64,000 nucleotides of DNA. It comes from Candidatus Roseilinea sp. Lineage in GTDB: Bacteria > Chloroflexota > Anaerolineae > J036 > Brachytrichaceae. The position numbers were made by a program, and so were the translations under genes. The notes below the pieces were generated by a model. The model had not been told where the DNA came from and did not search any database. It saw only the letters and a program-made list of their open reading frames with translations. This document shows positions 53,341 to 61,919 of this stretch, piece by piece (the stretch's first letter is position 1; each line of letters starts with the position of its first letter). The stretch lies in assembly GCA_026003755.1 (NCBI GenBank), contig BPHV01000005.1, forward strand, positions 124,001 through 188,000. The letters are read 5' to 3'.

Positions 53341-55218
53341 ATGCCTAAGAGTCTACGAAACAACGTTATTCCGATCATCTTGATTACGCTGGTGATCGCA
53401 TACGCGGTGATGCAGTTTGCGAGCACCACGCGGCGAGCCGAGAACGCTGACCTGACCGAACTCGTTCGCCAGATTAACGCCGGCAATATCACCGAGCTGA
53501 CGATCTCCGCCGATGGCGCCACCATCCGTGCGCGTCGCAAAGATGCGCCTGCCATGCCCCTTGTCGTGAACAAGGAAACGAACGTGGACGCCAGCGCACT
53601 GCTGAAGAACTTCGGCGTGTCCACCGAAGCGCTGAACGGCCTGACCTACTCCGTCGAGTCCGTTCCTTTCATCACCCAGATCTCGGGCGTGTTGCTGTAT
53701 TTGCTGCTAGTGCTGTTGGTCGGCGCCTTCTTCTTGTTCACCATGCGTCGGGCGCAGAGCGGCGCGGATCAGGCGTTCTCATTCGGACGCAGCCGCGCGC
53801 GCCGCATCACCAGCGAGAATCCGGTGGTGACCTTTGCCGACGTGGCCGGCTGCGACGAAGCCAAGCAAGAGTTGGTTGAGATTGTGGAGTTTCTGAAGAA
53901 TCCGGAGAAGTTCATCCAACTCGGCGCACGCATCCCCAAGGGCGTGCTGCTCGTCGGCCCGCCTGGATCGGGGAAGACGCTGCTGGCGAAGGCGGTGGCT
54001 GGGGAAGCCGGCGTGCCGTTCTTCAGCCTGTCCGGCTCGGAGTTCGTCGAACTGTTCGTCGGCGTAGGTGCGAGCCGCGTGCGCGACCTGTTCGACCAGG
54101 CCAAGAAGGCTGCCCCCTGCATCGTGTTCATTGACGAAATTGACGCCGTCGGCCGCCAGCGCGGCGCCGGACTGGGCGGCGGCAACGACGAACGCGAGCA
54201 GACGCTCAACCAGATGCTGGTCGAGATGGACGGCTTCAACACCGACACCAACGTGATCATCACTGCGGCCACGAATCGGCCCGACATCCTCGACCCGGCG
54301 CTGCTGCGCCCAGGCCGCTTCGACCGGCGCGTCACTGTGGACGCCCCGGATGTCCGAGGGCGCGAGGCGATCCTGAAGGTGCACACCCGCGGCAAGCCGC
54401 TCAAGTCCGATGTGGACCTGGCGCTGATTGCGCGTCAGACCCCCGGCTTCACCGGCGCGGACATCGAGAACCTGGTCAACGAAGCCGCCATCCTTGCCGC
54501 ACGCAGCGGCAAGACCGAGATCGGCCAGGCCGAACTGCAAGCGGCCATCGAGAAGGTCGCCCTCGGCCCCGAGCGCCGCAGCCGCCTGATGACGCCGCGT
54601 GAGAAGGAAATCGTCGCCTACCATGAAGCGGGCCATGCCGTCGCCGCGGCGCTGACGCCGGAGGCGGAGATCGCCGTGCAGAAAGTGACCATCGTGCCTC
54701 GCGGCATGGCCGGCGGCGTGACCTGGCTCACGCCGGAGAAGGACGAAACTGCGCTCTCGATGACTAAGAAGCGCATGGAGGCACAACTGGTCTACATGCT
54801 CGCCGGGCGCGCCGCCGAGGAGATCGTGTTCGAGGACGTGACGGCCGGCGCGGTCAACGATCTGGAGCGCGCGTCGAATATCGCGCGCAACATGGTGCGC
54901 GCCTACGGCATGAGCGACGAGCTCGGGCCGGTGTCCTTCGGTGAGCGCAGCGATCTGGTGTTCCTAGGCCGCGAGATCGCAGAAGGCCGGAACTACAGCG
55001 AGAAGATCGCCGAGAAGATTGATAGCGAGGTCAGCAAGATCATCTGGCGGGCCTACAGCCGGGCCAAGCAGTTGCTGACCGACAATCGCGACAAGCTGGT
55101 GGCCGTCGCCAAGGCGCTGCTCGAACGCGAAACGCTGGACGCCAATGAATTTCGAGCCGTCATCGGCTTAGCGGCGTTGCCGGCCCCTGCGCCTTCGCAG
55201 AACGGCATGCCGGCCTGA
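53341..55218 (+). CDS. ftsH: ATP-dependent zinc metalloprotease FtsH
   Basis: The product has 625 residues. Membrane segments lie at about 8-26 and 113-134, bracketing a small extracytoplasmic domain. Walker A is GPPGSGKT (206-213), Walker B is [12 protein letters not shown], the second region of homology is [19 protein letters not shown] with the Arg fingers, and the protease site is HEAGH near residue 427. FtsH degrades membrane and regulatory proteins as a hexamer at the inner membrane. The gene is divergent from the histidine kinase; the 148-base spacer has a small palindrome ATACC-CGT-GGTAT at 53261-53273 of unknown role. Housekeeping and strongly conserved. Confidence 0.96.
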   Translation: MPKSLRNNVIPIILITLVIAYAVMQFASTTRRAENADLTELVRQINAGNITELTISADGATIRARRKDAPAMPLVVNKETNVDASALLKNFGVSTEALNGLTYSVESVPFITQISGVLLYLLLVLLVGAFFLFTMRRAQSGADQAFSFGRSRARRITSENPVVTFADVAGCDEAKQELVEIVEFLKNPEKFIQLGARIPKGVLLVGPPGSGKTLLAKAVAGEAGVPFFSLSGSEFVELFVGVGASRVRDLFDQAKKAAPCIVFIDEIDAVGRQRGAGLGGGNDEREQTLNQMLVEMDGFNTDTNVIITAATNRPDILDPALLRPGRFDRRVTVDAPDVRGREAILKVHTRGKPLKSDVDLALIARQTPGFTGADIENLVNEAAILAARSGKTEIGQAELQAAIEKVALGPERRSRLMTPREKEIVAYHEAGHAVAAALTPEAEIAVQKVTIVPRGMAGGVTWLTPEKDETALSMTKKRMEAQLVYMLAGRAAEEIVFEDVTAGAVNDLERASNIARNMVRAYGMSDELGPVSFGERSDLVFLGREIAEGRNYSEKIAEKIDSEVSKIIWRAYSRAKQLLTDNRDKLVAVAKALLERETLDANEFRAVIGLAALPAPAPSQNGMPA

Positions 55219-55357
55219 GCCGGACGGCCCATATCATGCCGATGCCGCTGCGGCGCCCCTCACCGGAGGAGCGCCGCAGCGCCGTTATCGAAGGCGGCAG
55301 GGATAGGCGAAGCGAGCGCCTTGGTTCGAGCGCTGGGGTGTGTCCTGGGCGCGACGA

Positions 55358-56317
55358 TCATCTTTGCTCGAACCGGCGAAAGCCCTCGCCGTATACCTCC
55401 TGCGCCTGGCCGATGACCATGAACGCCTGCGGATCTGTTTGCGCCACCAGCGCCTTGAGCACCGAGGTCTCGGCGCGGCTGATGACGACGAACAGGATCG
55501 GACGTTGCGCGCCGGTGTAAGCGCCGATCGCCGACCAGCGCGTCACGCCGCGCCCCATCCGGCGCATCACCGCCTGCGCCACTTCCTCCGGCTTCTGCGT
55601 AATGATGAACGCTGTGCGCCCGATCTGCACGCCTTCGCTAATCGTCTCGGCAGCGACGCCGCTCACATAGAGCGCGATGACAGCGTAGAGCGCCCTCTCC
55701 CAGCCAAAGATGAGGCCTGCCAGCGCGATGACGATGGCATCGGTAACAAGGTAGCTCTGGCTGAGCGGGATTGAGCGCCAGCGCACCAGCAGCAGGGCCA
55801 AGATATCGGTGCCGCCGGTAGTGGCTTGGGCGCGAAAGACCAGGCCCATCCCAATGCCGCCGATGATGCCGCCGAACAACGTGTTCAACACGATGTCGTT
55901 TGTCACCCTGCCCACGCCGGCGCGTTCGAGCAGCGCCGTCGCTCCGCCGTAGATCACGACGGTCACGATTGTGCGGATGAGAAAGCGCCACCCGCCCAGA
56001 TAGCGCATGCCCAGGGCGAACAGAGGCAGGTTGAGCAGCAGCACCCAGACGCCGACGGCCATGGCAAACGGCAGGGCGCGGCTCAGGATGAGCGCCAATC
56101 CGCTCACGCCGCCCGGAGCGAGGTCGGCCGGCGCAAGGAAGACCGCGACCGAGATCGCCTGGATGATCGCGCCGACGACGATGAAGGCATAGTCGCGCGA
56201 GAGAAGGAACCAGCGATGCGAGACAAGGGACACCAAGGGCGATTGCACAGGCCAACTGTATCGCACTCTCGTCTCCAAGCTTTGTCCGCAAGCGCCTCTC
56301 TTCACAACGGCCAACAT
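55358..56317 (-). CDS. YitT-family (DUF161/DUF2179) membrane protein
   Basis: The product has 319 residues from the first ATG. Five or six membrane segments follow the first 40 residues: YAFIVVGAIIQAISVAVFLA, with LAPGGVSGLALILSR, then GGIIGGIGMGLVFRAQATTGGTDILALLL, the signature of the YitT N-terminal domain. The C-terminal 90 residues form the soluble DUF2179 domain (TAFIITQKPEEVAQAVMRRM, GAYTGAQRPILFVVISRAE and QAFMVIGQAQEVYGEGF). Transport or sensing roles are suspected for the family but the function is not established. The gene is divergent from ettA, whose own start is about 150 bases away. The exact start is uncertain; a later codon may be used. Confidence 0.87.
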   Translation of the reverse strand: MLAVVKRGACGQSLETRVRYSWPVQSPLVSLVSHRWFLLSRDYAFIVVGAIIQAISVAVFLAPADLAPGGVSGLALILSRALPFAMAVGVWVLLLNLPLFALGMRYLGGWRFLIRTIVTVVIYGGATALLERAGVGRVTNDIVLNTLFGGIIGGIGMGLVFRAQATTGGTDILALLLVRWRSIPLSQSYLVTDAIVIALAGLIFGWERALYAVIALYVSGVAAETISEGVQIGRTAFIITQKPEEVAQAVMRRMGRGVTRWSAIGAYTGAQRPILFVVISRAETSVLKALVAQTDPQAFMVIGQAQEVYGEGFRRFEQR

Positions 56318-56468
56318 GGGTAGGCGCCGGCATGGCCTGCTGCCCCGGCCGGTCTTTGTGCATGTTGCGCCTCAACCCAACGGGGGGACGCGCGCGGGCA
56401 AAATGCGGATGTTAGAATCCGATAGCGTGGAAACCAGGCCTCGTCGAGAAGCCTGGTTTCATTTGGCT

Positions 56469-58118
56469 ATGGCAGAAACCAACAAAATCATCTACTCGAT
56501 GGTGCGCGTGGGACGCATCCACCCGCCCAACAAACAGGTGTTGCGCGATATTTCGCTCGGCTTCTATTACGGCGCGAAGATCGGCGTGCTGGGCCTCAAC
56601 GGCGCGGGCAAAAGCACGCTGCTGCGCGTCATGGCCGGCGTGGATCAGGACTACATTGGCGAGACCATCCTCTCGCCCGGCTACACTCGCGGTTTGCTGG
56701 AACAAGAGCCGCGGCTCGACCCGACCAAGACCGTCAAGCAGGTGGTTGAGGAAGCTGTGCAGCCGCTGGTGGAGTTGATGAAACGGTACGAGGCGGTCAA
56801 CGAGAAATTCGCCGAGCCCGACGCCGACTACGACAAATTACTCGAAGAACAATCTCGGCTCCAGGAGGAGTTGGACAAGCACGACGTTTGGACGCTGGAT
56901 CAGCGGCTGGAAGTGGCGATGGATGCCCTGCGCTGTCCGCCGCCCGACACGCCGGTCAGCGTGCTCTCCGGCGGTGAGCGCCGGCGCGTGGCGCTCTGCC
57001 GGCTGCTGCTCACCGAGCCAGACATCCTGCTGCTCGACGAGCCGACGAACCACCTGGACGCCGAGTCGGTGAGCTGGCTGGAGAAACATCTGCGCGACTA
57101 CAAGGGCACGGTCATCGCCGTCACCCACGACCGCTACTTCCTGGACAACGTGGCCGAGTGGATCCTCGAGCTCGACCGCGGCTACGGCATCCCATGGAAG
57201 GGCAACTATTCGTCTTGGCTGGAGCAGAAGAAGAACCGGCTGGCCCTAGAAGAGAAAGCCGACCTTAAGCGCCAGCGGACGTTGGAGCGCGAGCTGGAAT
57301 GGATCCGCATGTCGCCCAAGGCCCGACAGGCCAAGAGCAAAGCGCGCGTCAACGCTTATGAGAAGCTCCTCTCTCAGGAGACCGAGCGGCGTCGCGAAGA
57401 TTTGGAGATCTACATTCCCCCCGGCCCACGCTTGGGCGACGTCGTGATCGAGGCGCGGAACGTGACCAAAAGATACGGCGACCGCGTGCTCTATCAGAAT
57501 CTGAGCTTCGCAGTGCCGCCCGGCGCCATCGTTGGCATCATCGGCCCGAACGGCGTGGGCAAAACGACGCTGTTCCGCATGATCATCGGGCAGGAGAAGC
57601 CGGATGCCGGCGAGATCATCGTGGGCGAGACGGTCAAGCTGGGCTACGTGGATCAGAACCGCACGCTCGACCCCGACAAGACGGTATGGGAGGAGATCAG
57701 CGGCGGCGAGGACTTCCTCCAGCTCGGTCCGCGCAAAGTGCAAAGCCGCGCCTACGTGGCCAGCTTCAACTTCCTGGGCAGCGACCAACAGAAGAAGGTC
57801 GGCGCACTCTCCGGCGGCGAACGCAACCGCGTGCATCTGGCGAAGATGCTGAAGGAAGGCGCCAATGTGCTCCTGCTCGACGAGCCGACCAACGACCTGG
57901 ACGTGAATACCTTGCGCGCCCTGGAGGAGGCGATCGAGGCATTCGCCGGCTGCGCGCTGATCATCAGTCACGACCGCTGGTTCCTGGATCGCGTAGCCAC
58001 CCACATTCTGGCCATTGAGGACGACGGCGAGGTGCGCTGGTTCGTAGGCAATGTGAGCGATTACGAGGCGGCCTATCCGCGTCCGGTGCGTCGCAAACAG
58101 CGCAAGTTGCAGTTGTGA
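56469..58118 (+). CDS. ettA: ABC-F ATPase EttA, energy-dependent translational throttle
   Basis: The start ATG 56469 gives 549 residues with the typical EttA opening of IIYSMVRVGRIHPPNKQVLRD. Two ABC domains are seen: Walker A LGLNGAGKSTLLRVMAG with signature LSGGERRRVALCRLLL, and GPNGVGKTTLFRMIIG with ALSGGERNRVHLAKML. Both Walker B regions end in LLLDEPTNHLDAE and LLLDEPTNDLDVN. The arm region in domain 1 and the inter-domain P-site linker (KKNRLALEEKADLKRQRTLE, KARVNAYEKLL) are present. EttA gates the first elongation step on the ribosome E site according to ATP level. No membrane domain is attached. The CapA-like gene follows after about 40 bases. Confidence 0.93.
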   Translation: MAETNKIIYSMVRVGRIHPPNKQVLRDISLGFYYGAKIGVLGLNGAGKSTLLRVMAGVDQDYIGETILSPGYTRGLLEQEPRLDPTKTVKQVVEEAVQPLVELMKRYEAVNEKFAEPDADYDKLLEEQSRLQEELDKHDVWTLDQRLEVAMDALRCPPPDTPVSVLSGGERRRVALCRLLLTEPDILLLDEPTNHLDAESVSWLEKHLRDYKGTVIAVTHDRYFLDNVAEWILELDRGYGIPWKGNYSSWLEQKKNRLALEEKADLKRQRTLERELEWIRMSPKARQAKSKARVNAYEKLLSQETERRREDLEIYIPPGPRLGDVVIEARNVTKRYGDRVLYQNLSFAVPPGAIVGIIGPNGVGKTTLFRMIIGQEKPDAGEIIVGETVKLGYVDQNRTLDPDKTVWEEISGGEDFLQLGPRKVQSRAYVASFNFLGSDQQKKVGALSGGERNRVHLAKMLKEGANVLLLDEPTNDLDVNTLRALEEAIEAFAGCALIISHDRWFLDRVATHILAIEDDGEVRWFVGNVSDYEAAYPRPVRRKQRKLQL

Positions 58119-58156
58119 GCCTTGCGCGTCCCGCGCAGCTCGACAAGCGCCACTCG

Positions 58157-59872
58157 ATGATTGCCCGAATGCTCAAGCGCATCGGCTGCTGTGCGTGCGC
58201 CGCGCTCCTCCTGGCTGCGTGCAGCAGCGCGCCCCAGCCCGAACCGACGCCCGAAATCGCCGTTACGTTCTATCCGACCGCCACGCCGACGCCCGAACCC
58301 ACACCGACGCCCATCCCGGTCGAGACGATCTGGATAGACCCGGCGTTGCCGACAAGCTGGCGCGAGTCGCTGGCGCAGCAGGTGAGCGACTTTGCGCGTC
58401 AAGCCGCGTCGGCACAGCGACAGGTCGCCATGACCGACAACCCGAACGCCGATGTGCGCATCAGCATAGGCGACGCCGGCGCGCCGCTCATCACCCACAC
58501 CCTCGCGGTGGCTGCGCCCTTCCCCACGGTGGCCGACGGCATAGCGTCCGCCGACTTCATACGCTTCTGGCGTGGGGAGCCGGCGGCACTGGCCGGCCTC
58601 TCGGACGACGGGCAGACGCCGCCGACGCTCTTCCTCGACCCGGAGACGCGCGTCGCCTTGACGCTGCTCCTCGGCCCACCGGCGGAGTCGCCGAACGTTC
58701 AAGTCGTCCCCTCCGCAGAGGTCATTTCGGCGACCTGGGCCGCTCGGCCGGCTGCGTTCGCCGTCGTGCCTTTCGACCGGCTGGAAGGACGCTGGAAGCT
58801 GCTTCAGGTGGACGGCGTCAACTTGTTCGAGCGCGAGGCCGACATGAGCGCCTATCCGTTCACGCTGCGCGTGCGCGCGCAGGGCAAGCCGGCGCTGATC
58901 GCCGAGATTGCGGCTGCCGTGCCGACGGCCGACAACCGCGACTTGAACAAGATGGCCATCGTCGCCATGACCGGAGTTACCGCTCTCGTGCGCGGCACGG
59001 CCGTGCGCATGGAAGAGAAGGGCATCACCTATCCGGCTGAGAAAATCCGCGACTGGTTAACCACCGCCGACATCACCCACATCAGCAACGAGGTCTCGTT
59101 CTGGGAAAACTGCCCGCCGCCCTCGTTCAAATCCGGCGTGGTGATGTGCTCCGACCCGCGCTACATCGAGCTGCTGCGCTACGTGGGCGCCGATGTGATC
59201 GAGCTGACCGGCAACCATCTGTGGGACTACGGCTACCAGCGCGTGATCCCGACGCTCGAGATGTATGATCAGGAAGGCTGGGGCTACTTCGGCGGCGGGC
59301 GCGACCTGGCCGATGCGCTGAAGCCGCTGACGATGACGGTGAACGGCAACCGGATCGCTTTCATCGGCTGTAATTACTTCGGCGCAAATTGGGCCACCGA
59401 GCGGCTGCCCGGGTCGGCCCCGTGCAGCCCGAACGACCCGAAAGACCTCACCTACCAGATCGAGACCATTCGCCAACTGAAGGCCGAAGGCTACAACGTG
59501 ATCGCCACGCTGCAATACGAGGAATACTACTTCTACGAGTCTACCCCCCAGCAGCGGCGCGATTTCGCCGCGCTGCGCGATGCCGGCGCGGTCGTCGTCA
59601 ACGGCAGCCAGGGGCACCACGTGCAGGGCTTCGATGTGAACGCCGACGGCTTCATCCACTGGGGCACCGGTAACATCTTCTTCGGCGACCAGACGTTCTC
59701 GCGCGGCGCGCTGACCACGATGGTGGATCGCCACGTGTTCTACGACAACCGCTACCTCGGCGCCGACCTGCGCACGGCGTTTATCGAGGACCTATCGCAG
59801 CCGCGCCCGATGACGCCGGAGGAGCGCGCCGAGCTGCTGCGCACCCTGTTCGCGGTGAGCCGGTTTCAGTAA
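58157..59872 (+). CDS. CapA-family (PGA_cap, metallophosphatase-like) lipoprotein
   Basis: The start ATG 58157 gives 571 residues; an alternative upstream start at 58115 would overlap ettA. The N-terminus has a hydrophobic signal with lipobox LLAAC (Cys about residue 22) followed by a Thr/Pro-rich tether (PTATPTPEPTPTPIP). The first 260 residues of the mature part form a domain not recognised, while the C-terminal half matches the CapA/PGA_cap family: HISNEVSFWENCPPPSF, ELTGNHLWDYGYQRV, FIGCNYFGANWATERLPG and NGSQGHHVQGFD with metal-binding Asn/His. CapA-type proteins are linked to poly-gamma-glutamate export or peptide capsule but many bacterial members have other, unknown roles. Other cap genes are absent here. 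Confidence 0.83.
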   Translation: MIARMLKRIGCCACAALLLAACSSAPQPEPTPEIAVTFYPTATPTPEPTPTPIPVETIWIDPALPTSWRESLAQQVSDFARQAASAQRQVAMTDNPNADVRISIGDAGAPLITHTLAVAAPFPTVADGIASADFIRFWRGEPAALAGLSDDGQTPPTLFLDPETRVALTLLLGPPAESPNVQVVPSAEVISATWAARPAAFAVVPFDRLEGRWKLLQVDGVNLFEREADMSAYPFTLRVRAQGKPALIAEIAAAVPTADNRDLNKMAIVAMTGVTALVRGTAVRMEEKGITYPAEKIRDWLTTADITHISNEVSFWENCPPPSFKSGVVMCSDPRYIELLRYVGADVIELTGNHLWDYGYQRVIPTLEMYDQEGWGYFGGGRDLADALKPLTMTVNGNRIAFIGCNYFGANWATERLPGSAPCSPNDPKDLTYQIETIRQLKAEGYNVIATLQYEEYYFYESTPQQRRDFAALRDAGAVVVNGSQGHHVQGFDVNADGFIHWGTGNIFFGDQTFSRGALTTMVDRHVFYDNRYLGADLRTAFIEDLSQPRPMTPEERAELLRTLFAVSRFQ

Positions 59873-59954
59873 GGCCAAGCAGCGCCGAGGCACAACTATT
59901 CACGCTAAGCGGGTATAACTTTGGGTCACTACAGCAAACTAACCCGCTTTTGCC

Positions 59955-61112
59955 ATGAAGATCACCGACTTGAAAGTCTATCCCACCTGGGTGGGCAGCC
60001 GCAATCAACTGATCGTCAAGATCGAAACCGATGAGGGCATCTACGGCTGGGGCGAGTCAGGACTAAGCGGACGCGAGCTGGCGGTGGAAGGCGCCCTCCG
60101 TCACTACCGCGCGCTGTTGATCGGGCAAGACCCGTTGCGCATCGGATTGATCTGGCAGTTGCTCTACCGCTCGCAATACTTCGAGGGTGGCCGCGTGCTG
60201 ACAGCGGCGCAGAGCGCCATAGACATTGCGCTCCACGACATCAAGGGCAAAGCATTAGGCGTGCCGGTCTATCAACTGCTGGGCGGCAAGCAGCGCGACT
60301 ACGTGAACTGCTTCGCCACCACCGACGCGGACAGCGTCGAGCAGCTTATCGAGCGCTGCCGGCTACTGCTCGACCACGGTTGGCGCATCATCCGCATGTC
60401 GCCGGCCTATGCCGGTCCGCATGACGCCCATGTCTGGGAGCCATGGGCATCCATCGGCATCACCGCCGAATGGTGCGCCCAGGTGCGCGCCGCCGTCGGC
60501 AGCGGGCCGGTGTTGGGCGTGGACTACCACCATCGGCTGAGCGTCGCCGAAGCAGCGTCGTTCTGCCAACGCATGCCGAGGGGCACGCTGGATTTCCTGG
60601 AGGAGCCGATCCGCGATGAGTGTCCCGAGGCCTACGCGCAATTGCGGCGCATGACCGACGTGCCGATGGCCATCGGCGAAGAGTTCAGCAGCAAGTGGCA
60701 GGCGCTGCCTTACATCGAAGGCGGCCTGACAAACTACATGCGGCTAGATATTTGCAACATCGGTGGCTTCACCGAGGCGATGAAGGTGGCCGGCTGGTGC
60801 GAGGCCCACTACATTGACCTCATGCCGCACAACCCGCTCGGCCCGATCTGCACCGCCGCCACGGTGCACCTGGCCGCGGCTGTTCCCAACTTCTTCGCGC
60901 TCGAAGTGCGCTACTCCCCAACTGAGGATTTGCACTTCTACGACGAGGACATCTTCCCTGTCCAGCTCAAGCTGGAAGGGACACGCTTTCGTGTGCCGGA
61001 TGGGCCCGGTCTGGGCGTCGAGTTCAATGAGAAAGACTTTGCCGGCCGACCGTTCAAGCTCTGGGAAGCGCCCAAGCTGTATCGGAGCGACGGGAGCGTG
61101 CAGAACTGGTAG
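59955..61112 (+). CDS. Mandelate racemase/enolase-superfamily dehydratase (DgoD-like)
   Basis: The product has 385 residues. The N-terminal capping domain opens KITDLKVYPTWVGSRNQLIV and TDEGIYGWGESGLSGRELA. The barrel follows with AIDIALHDIKGKALGVPVYQLLGG, where family enzymes bind the substrate. Metal-ligand and base candidates are VDYHHRLS (first acid), LDFLEEPIRDE (second, Glu), AIGEEFSSKW (third, Glu) and the His in MPHNPLGPI (general base, as in galactonate and related dehydratases). These enzymes remove water from acid sugars such as galactonate. The exact sugar acid is not predictable. No aldolase or kinase of a 2-keto-3-deoxy pathway lies adjacent. Confidence 0.88.
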   Translation: MKITDLKVYPTWVGSRNQLIVKIETDEGIYGWGESGLSGRELAVEGALRHYRALLIGQDPLRIGLIWQLLYRSQYFEGGRVLTAAQSAIDIALHDIKGKALGVPVYQLLGGKQRDYVNCFATTDADSVEQLIERCRLLLDHGWRIIRMSPAYAGPHDAHVWEPWASIGITAEWCAQVRAAVGSGPVLGVDYHHRLSVAEAASFCQRMPRGTLDFLEEPIRDECPEAYAQLRRMTDVPMAIGEEFSSKWQALPYIEGGLTNYMRLDICNIGGFTEAMKVAGWCEAHYIDLMPHNPLGPICTAATVHLAAAVPNFFALEVRYSPTEDLHFYDEDIFPVQLKLEGTRFRVPDGPGLGVEFNEKDFAGRPFKLWEAPKLYRSDGSVQNW

Positions 61113-61164
61113 CGCAATCAAACAAGCCTGCCAAAAAGCATGCCTTCGCCCCATCAAATGTCAG

Positions 61165-61193
61165 TTGACAGTTAAATTGTGTTCGCGTAGAAT
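61165..61193 (+). promoter_or_regulatory. Consensus sigma-70 promoter of the regulator-ATPase operon
   Basis: TTGACA (61165-61170) and TAGAAT (61188-61193) with an optimal 17-base spacer. The expected start of transcription near 61200 is where the operator begins. Confidence 0.8.
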
Positions 61194-61200
61194 TTGACAG

Positions 61201-61225
61201 GTGTTAAATCTCAAGTTTCTAACAC
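61201..61225. promoter_or_regulatory. Inverted-repeat operator of the DtxR-family regulator
   Basis: GTGTTA (61201-61206) and TAACAC (61220-61225) are perfect complements with a 13-base spacer, covering the predicted transcription start and ending six bases before the regulator ATG. Length and half-site style fit a metal-responsive repressor site. Confidence 0.65.
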
Positions 61226-61231
61226 TCGAAG

Positions 61232-61915
61232 ATGTCGAAAACGACCTATACTGACCCGGTTGGTGTTAACGATGCGACGTTGCATTATCTGGATGTCATC
61301 TACCGCCTCACCCGACAATCCGACGCCGCAAACACCACCGAGATTGCGGAGAAGCTGGGCGTCACGCCATCGGGCGCGAGCGTGATGCTCAAACGACTGG
61401 CTGAACGCAAGCTGGTGCAGCTCACACCATATAAGGGCGCGACGCTCACTCCTGAGGGCCGGCATCTGGCGTTGCGCACCATCCGGCGCCATCGCTTGCT
61501 TGAGATGTTCCTGCATCAAGTGATGGGGTTCGCGTGGCACGAGGTAGACGACCACGCGCACGCGCTCGAAACAGCCATCACCGAGCCGCTGGAAGACCGG
61601 ATGGATGAGATGCTCGGATATCCCACGCGCTGTCCTCACGGCCATCTGATTCCCAGAAAGGACGGCACCCTGCCCGAGGTGAACGACATACCAATCCTTG
61701 CACTCGCGCCGGGCGCAACCGGTGTCATCCGCTGCGTGGACACCGACAACGGTGAATGGCTCAAGTATCTGGGCGAGCAGGGGCTGAAGCCAGGCGTGCG
61801 GGTGACTTTGCGAGGCATTGCCCCATACGGCGGCCCGGTAACCATCGAAACGCCGGATGGCCTTGTGGCCATTGGACAAAACCTGGCCGAGATCATTTAC
61901 ATTGAACCCGACTAA
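61232..61915 (+). CDS. DtxR/MntR-family metal-dependent transcriptional regulator
   Basis: The product has 227 residues. The N-terminal winged helix has HYLDVIYRLTRQ, TTEIAEKLGVTPSGASVMLK and LVQLTPYKGATLTPEG. The dimerisation and metal domain follow with IRRHRLLEMFLHQVMGFAWH and EPLEDRMDEMLGYPTRCPHGH, the latter typical of DtxR-like proteins. The C-terminal 75 residues form an FeoA/SH3-like domain (LALAPGATGVIRCVD, GVRVTLRGIAPYGGP). The ligand position matching DtxR Cys102 appears as His by hand alignment, so metal preference is uncertain. It is first in an operon, four bases before the P-type ATPase gene, with its own promoter and operator. It likely represses or activates the exporter according to Fe or another divalent metal. 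Confidence 0.9.
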   Translation: MSKTTYTDPVGVNDATLHYLDVIYRLTRQSDAANTTEIAEKLGVTPSGASVMLKRLAERKLVQLTPYKGATLTPEGRHLALRTIRRHRLLEMFLHQVMGFAWHEVDDHAHALETAITEPLEDRMDEMLGYPTRCPHGHLIPRKDGTLPEVNDIPILALAPGATGVIRCVDTDNGEWLKYLGEQGLKPGVRVTLRGIAPYGGPVTIETPDGLVAIGQNLAEIIYIEPD

Positions 61916-61919
61916 CCAC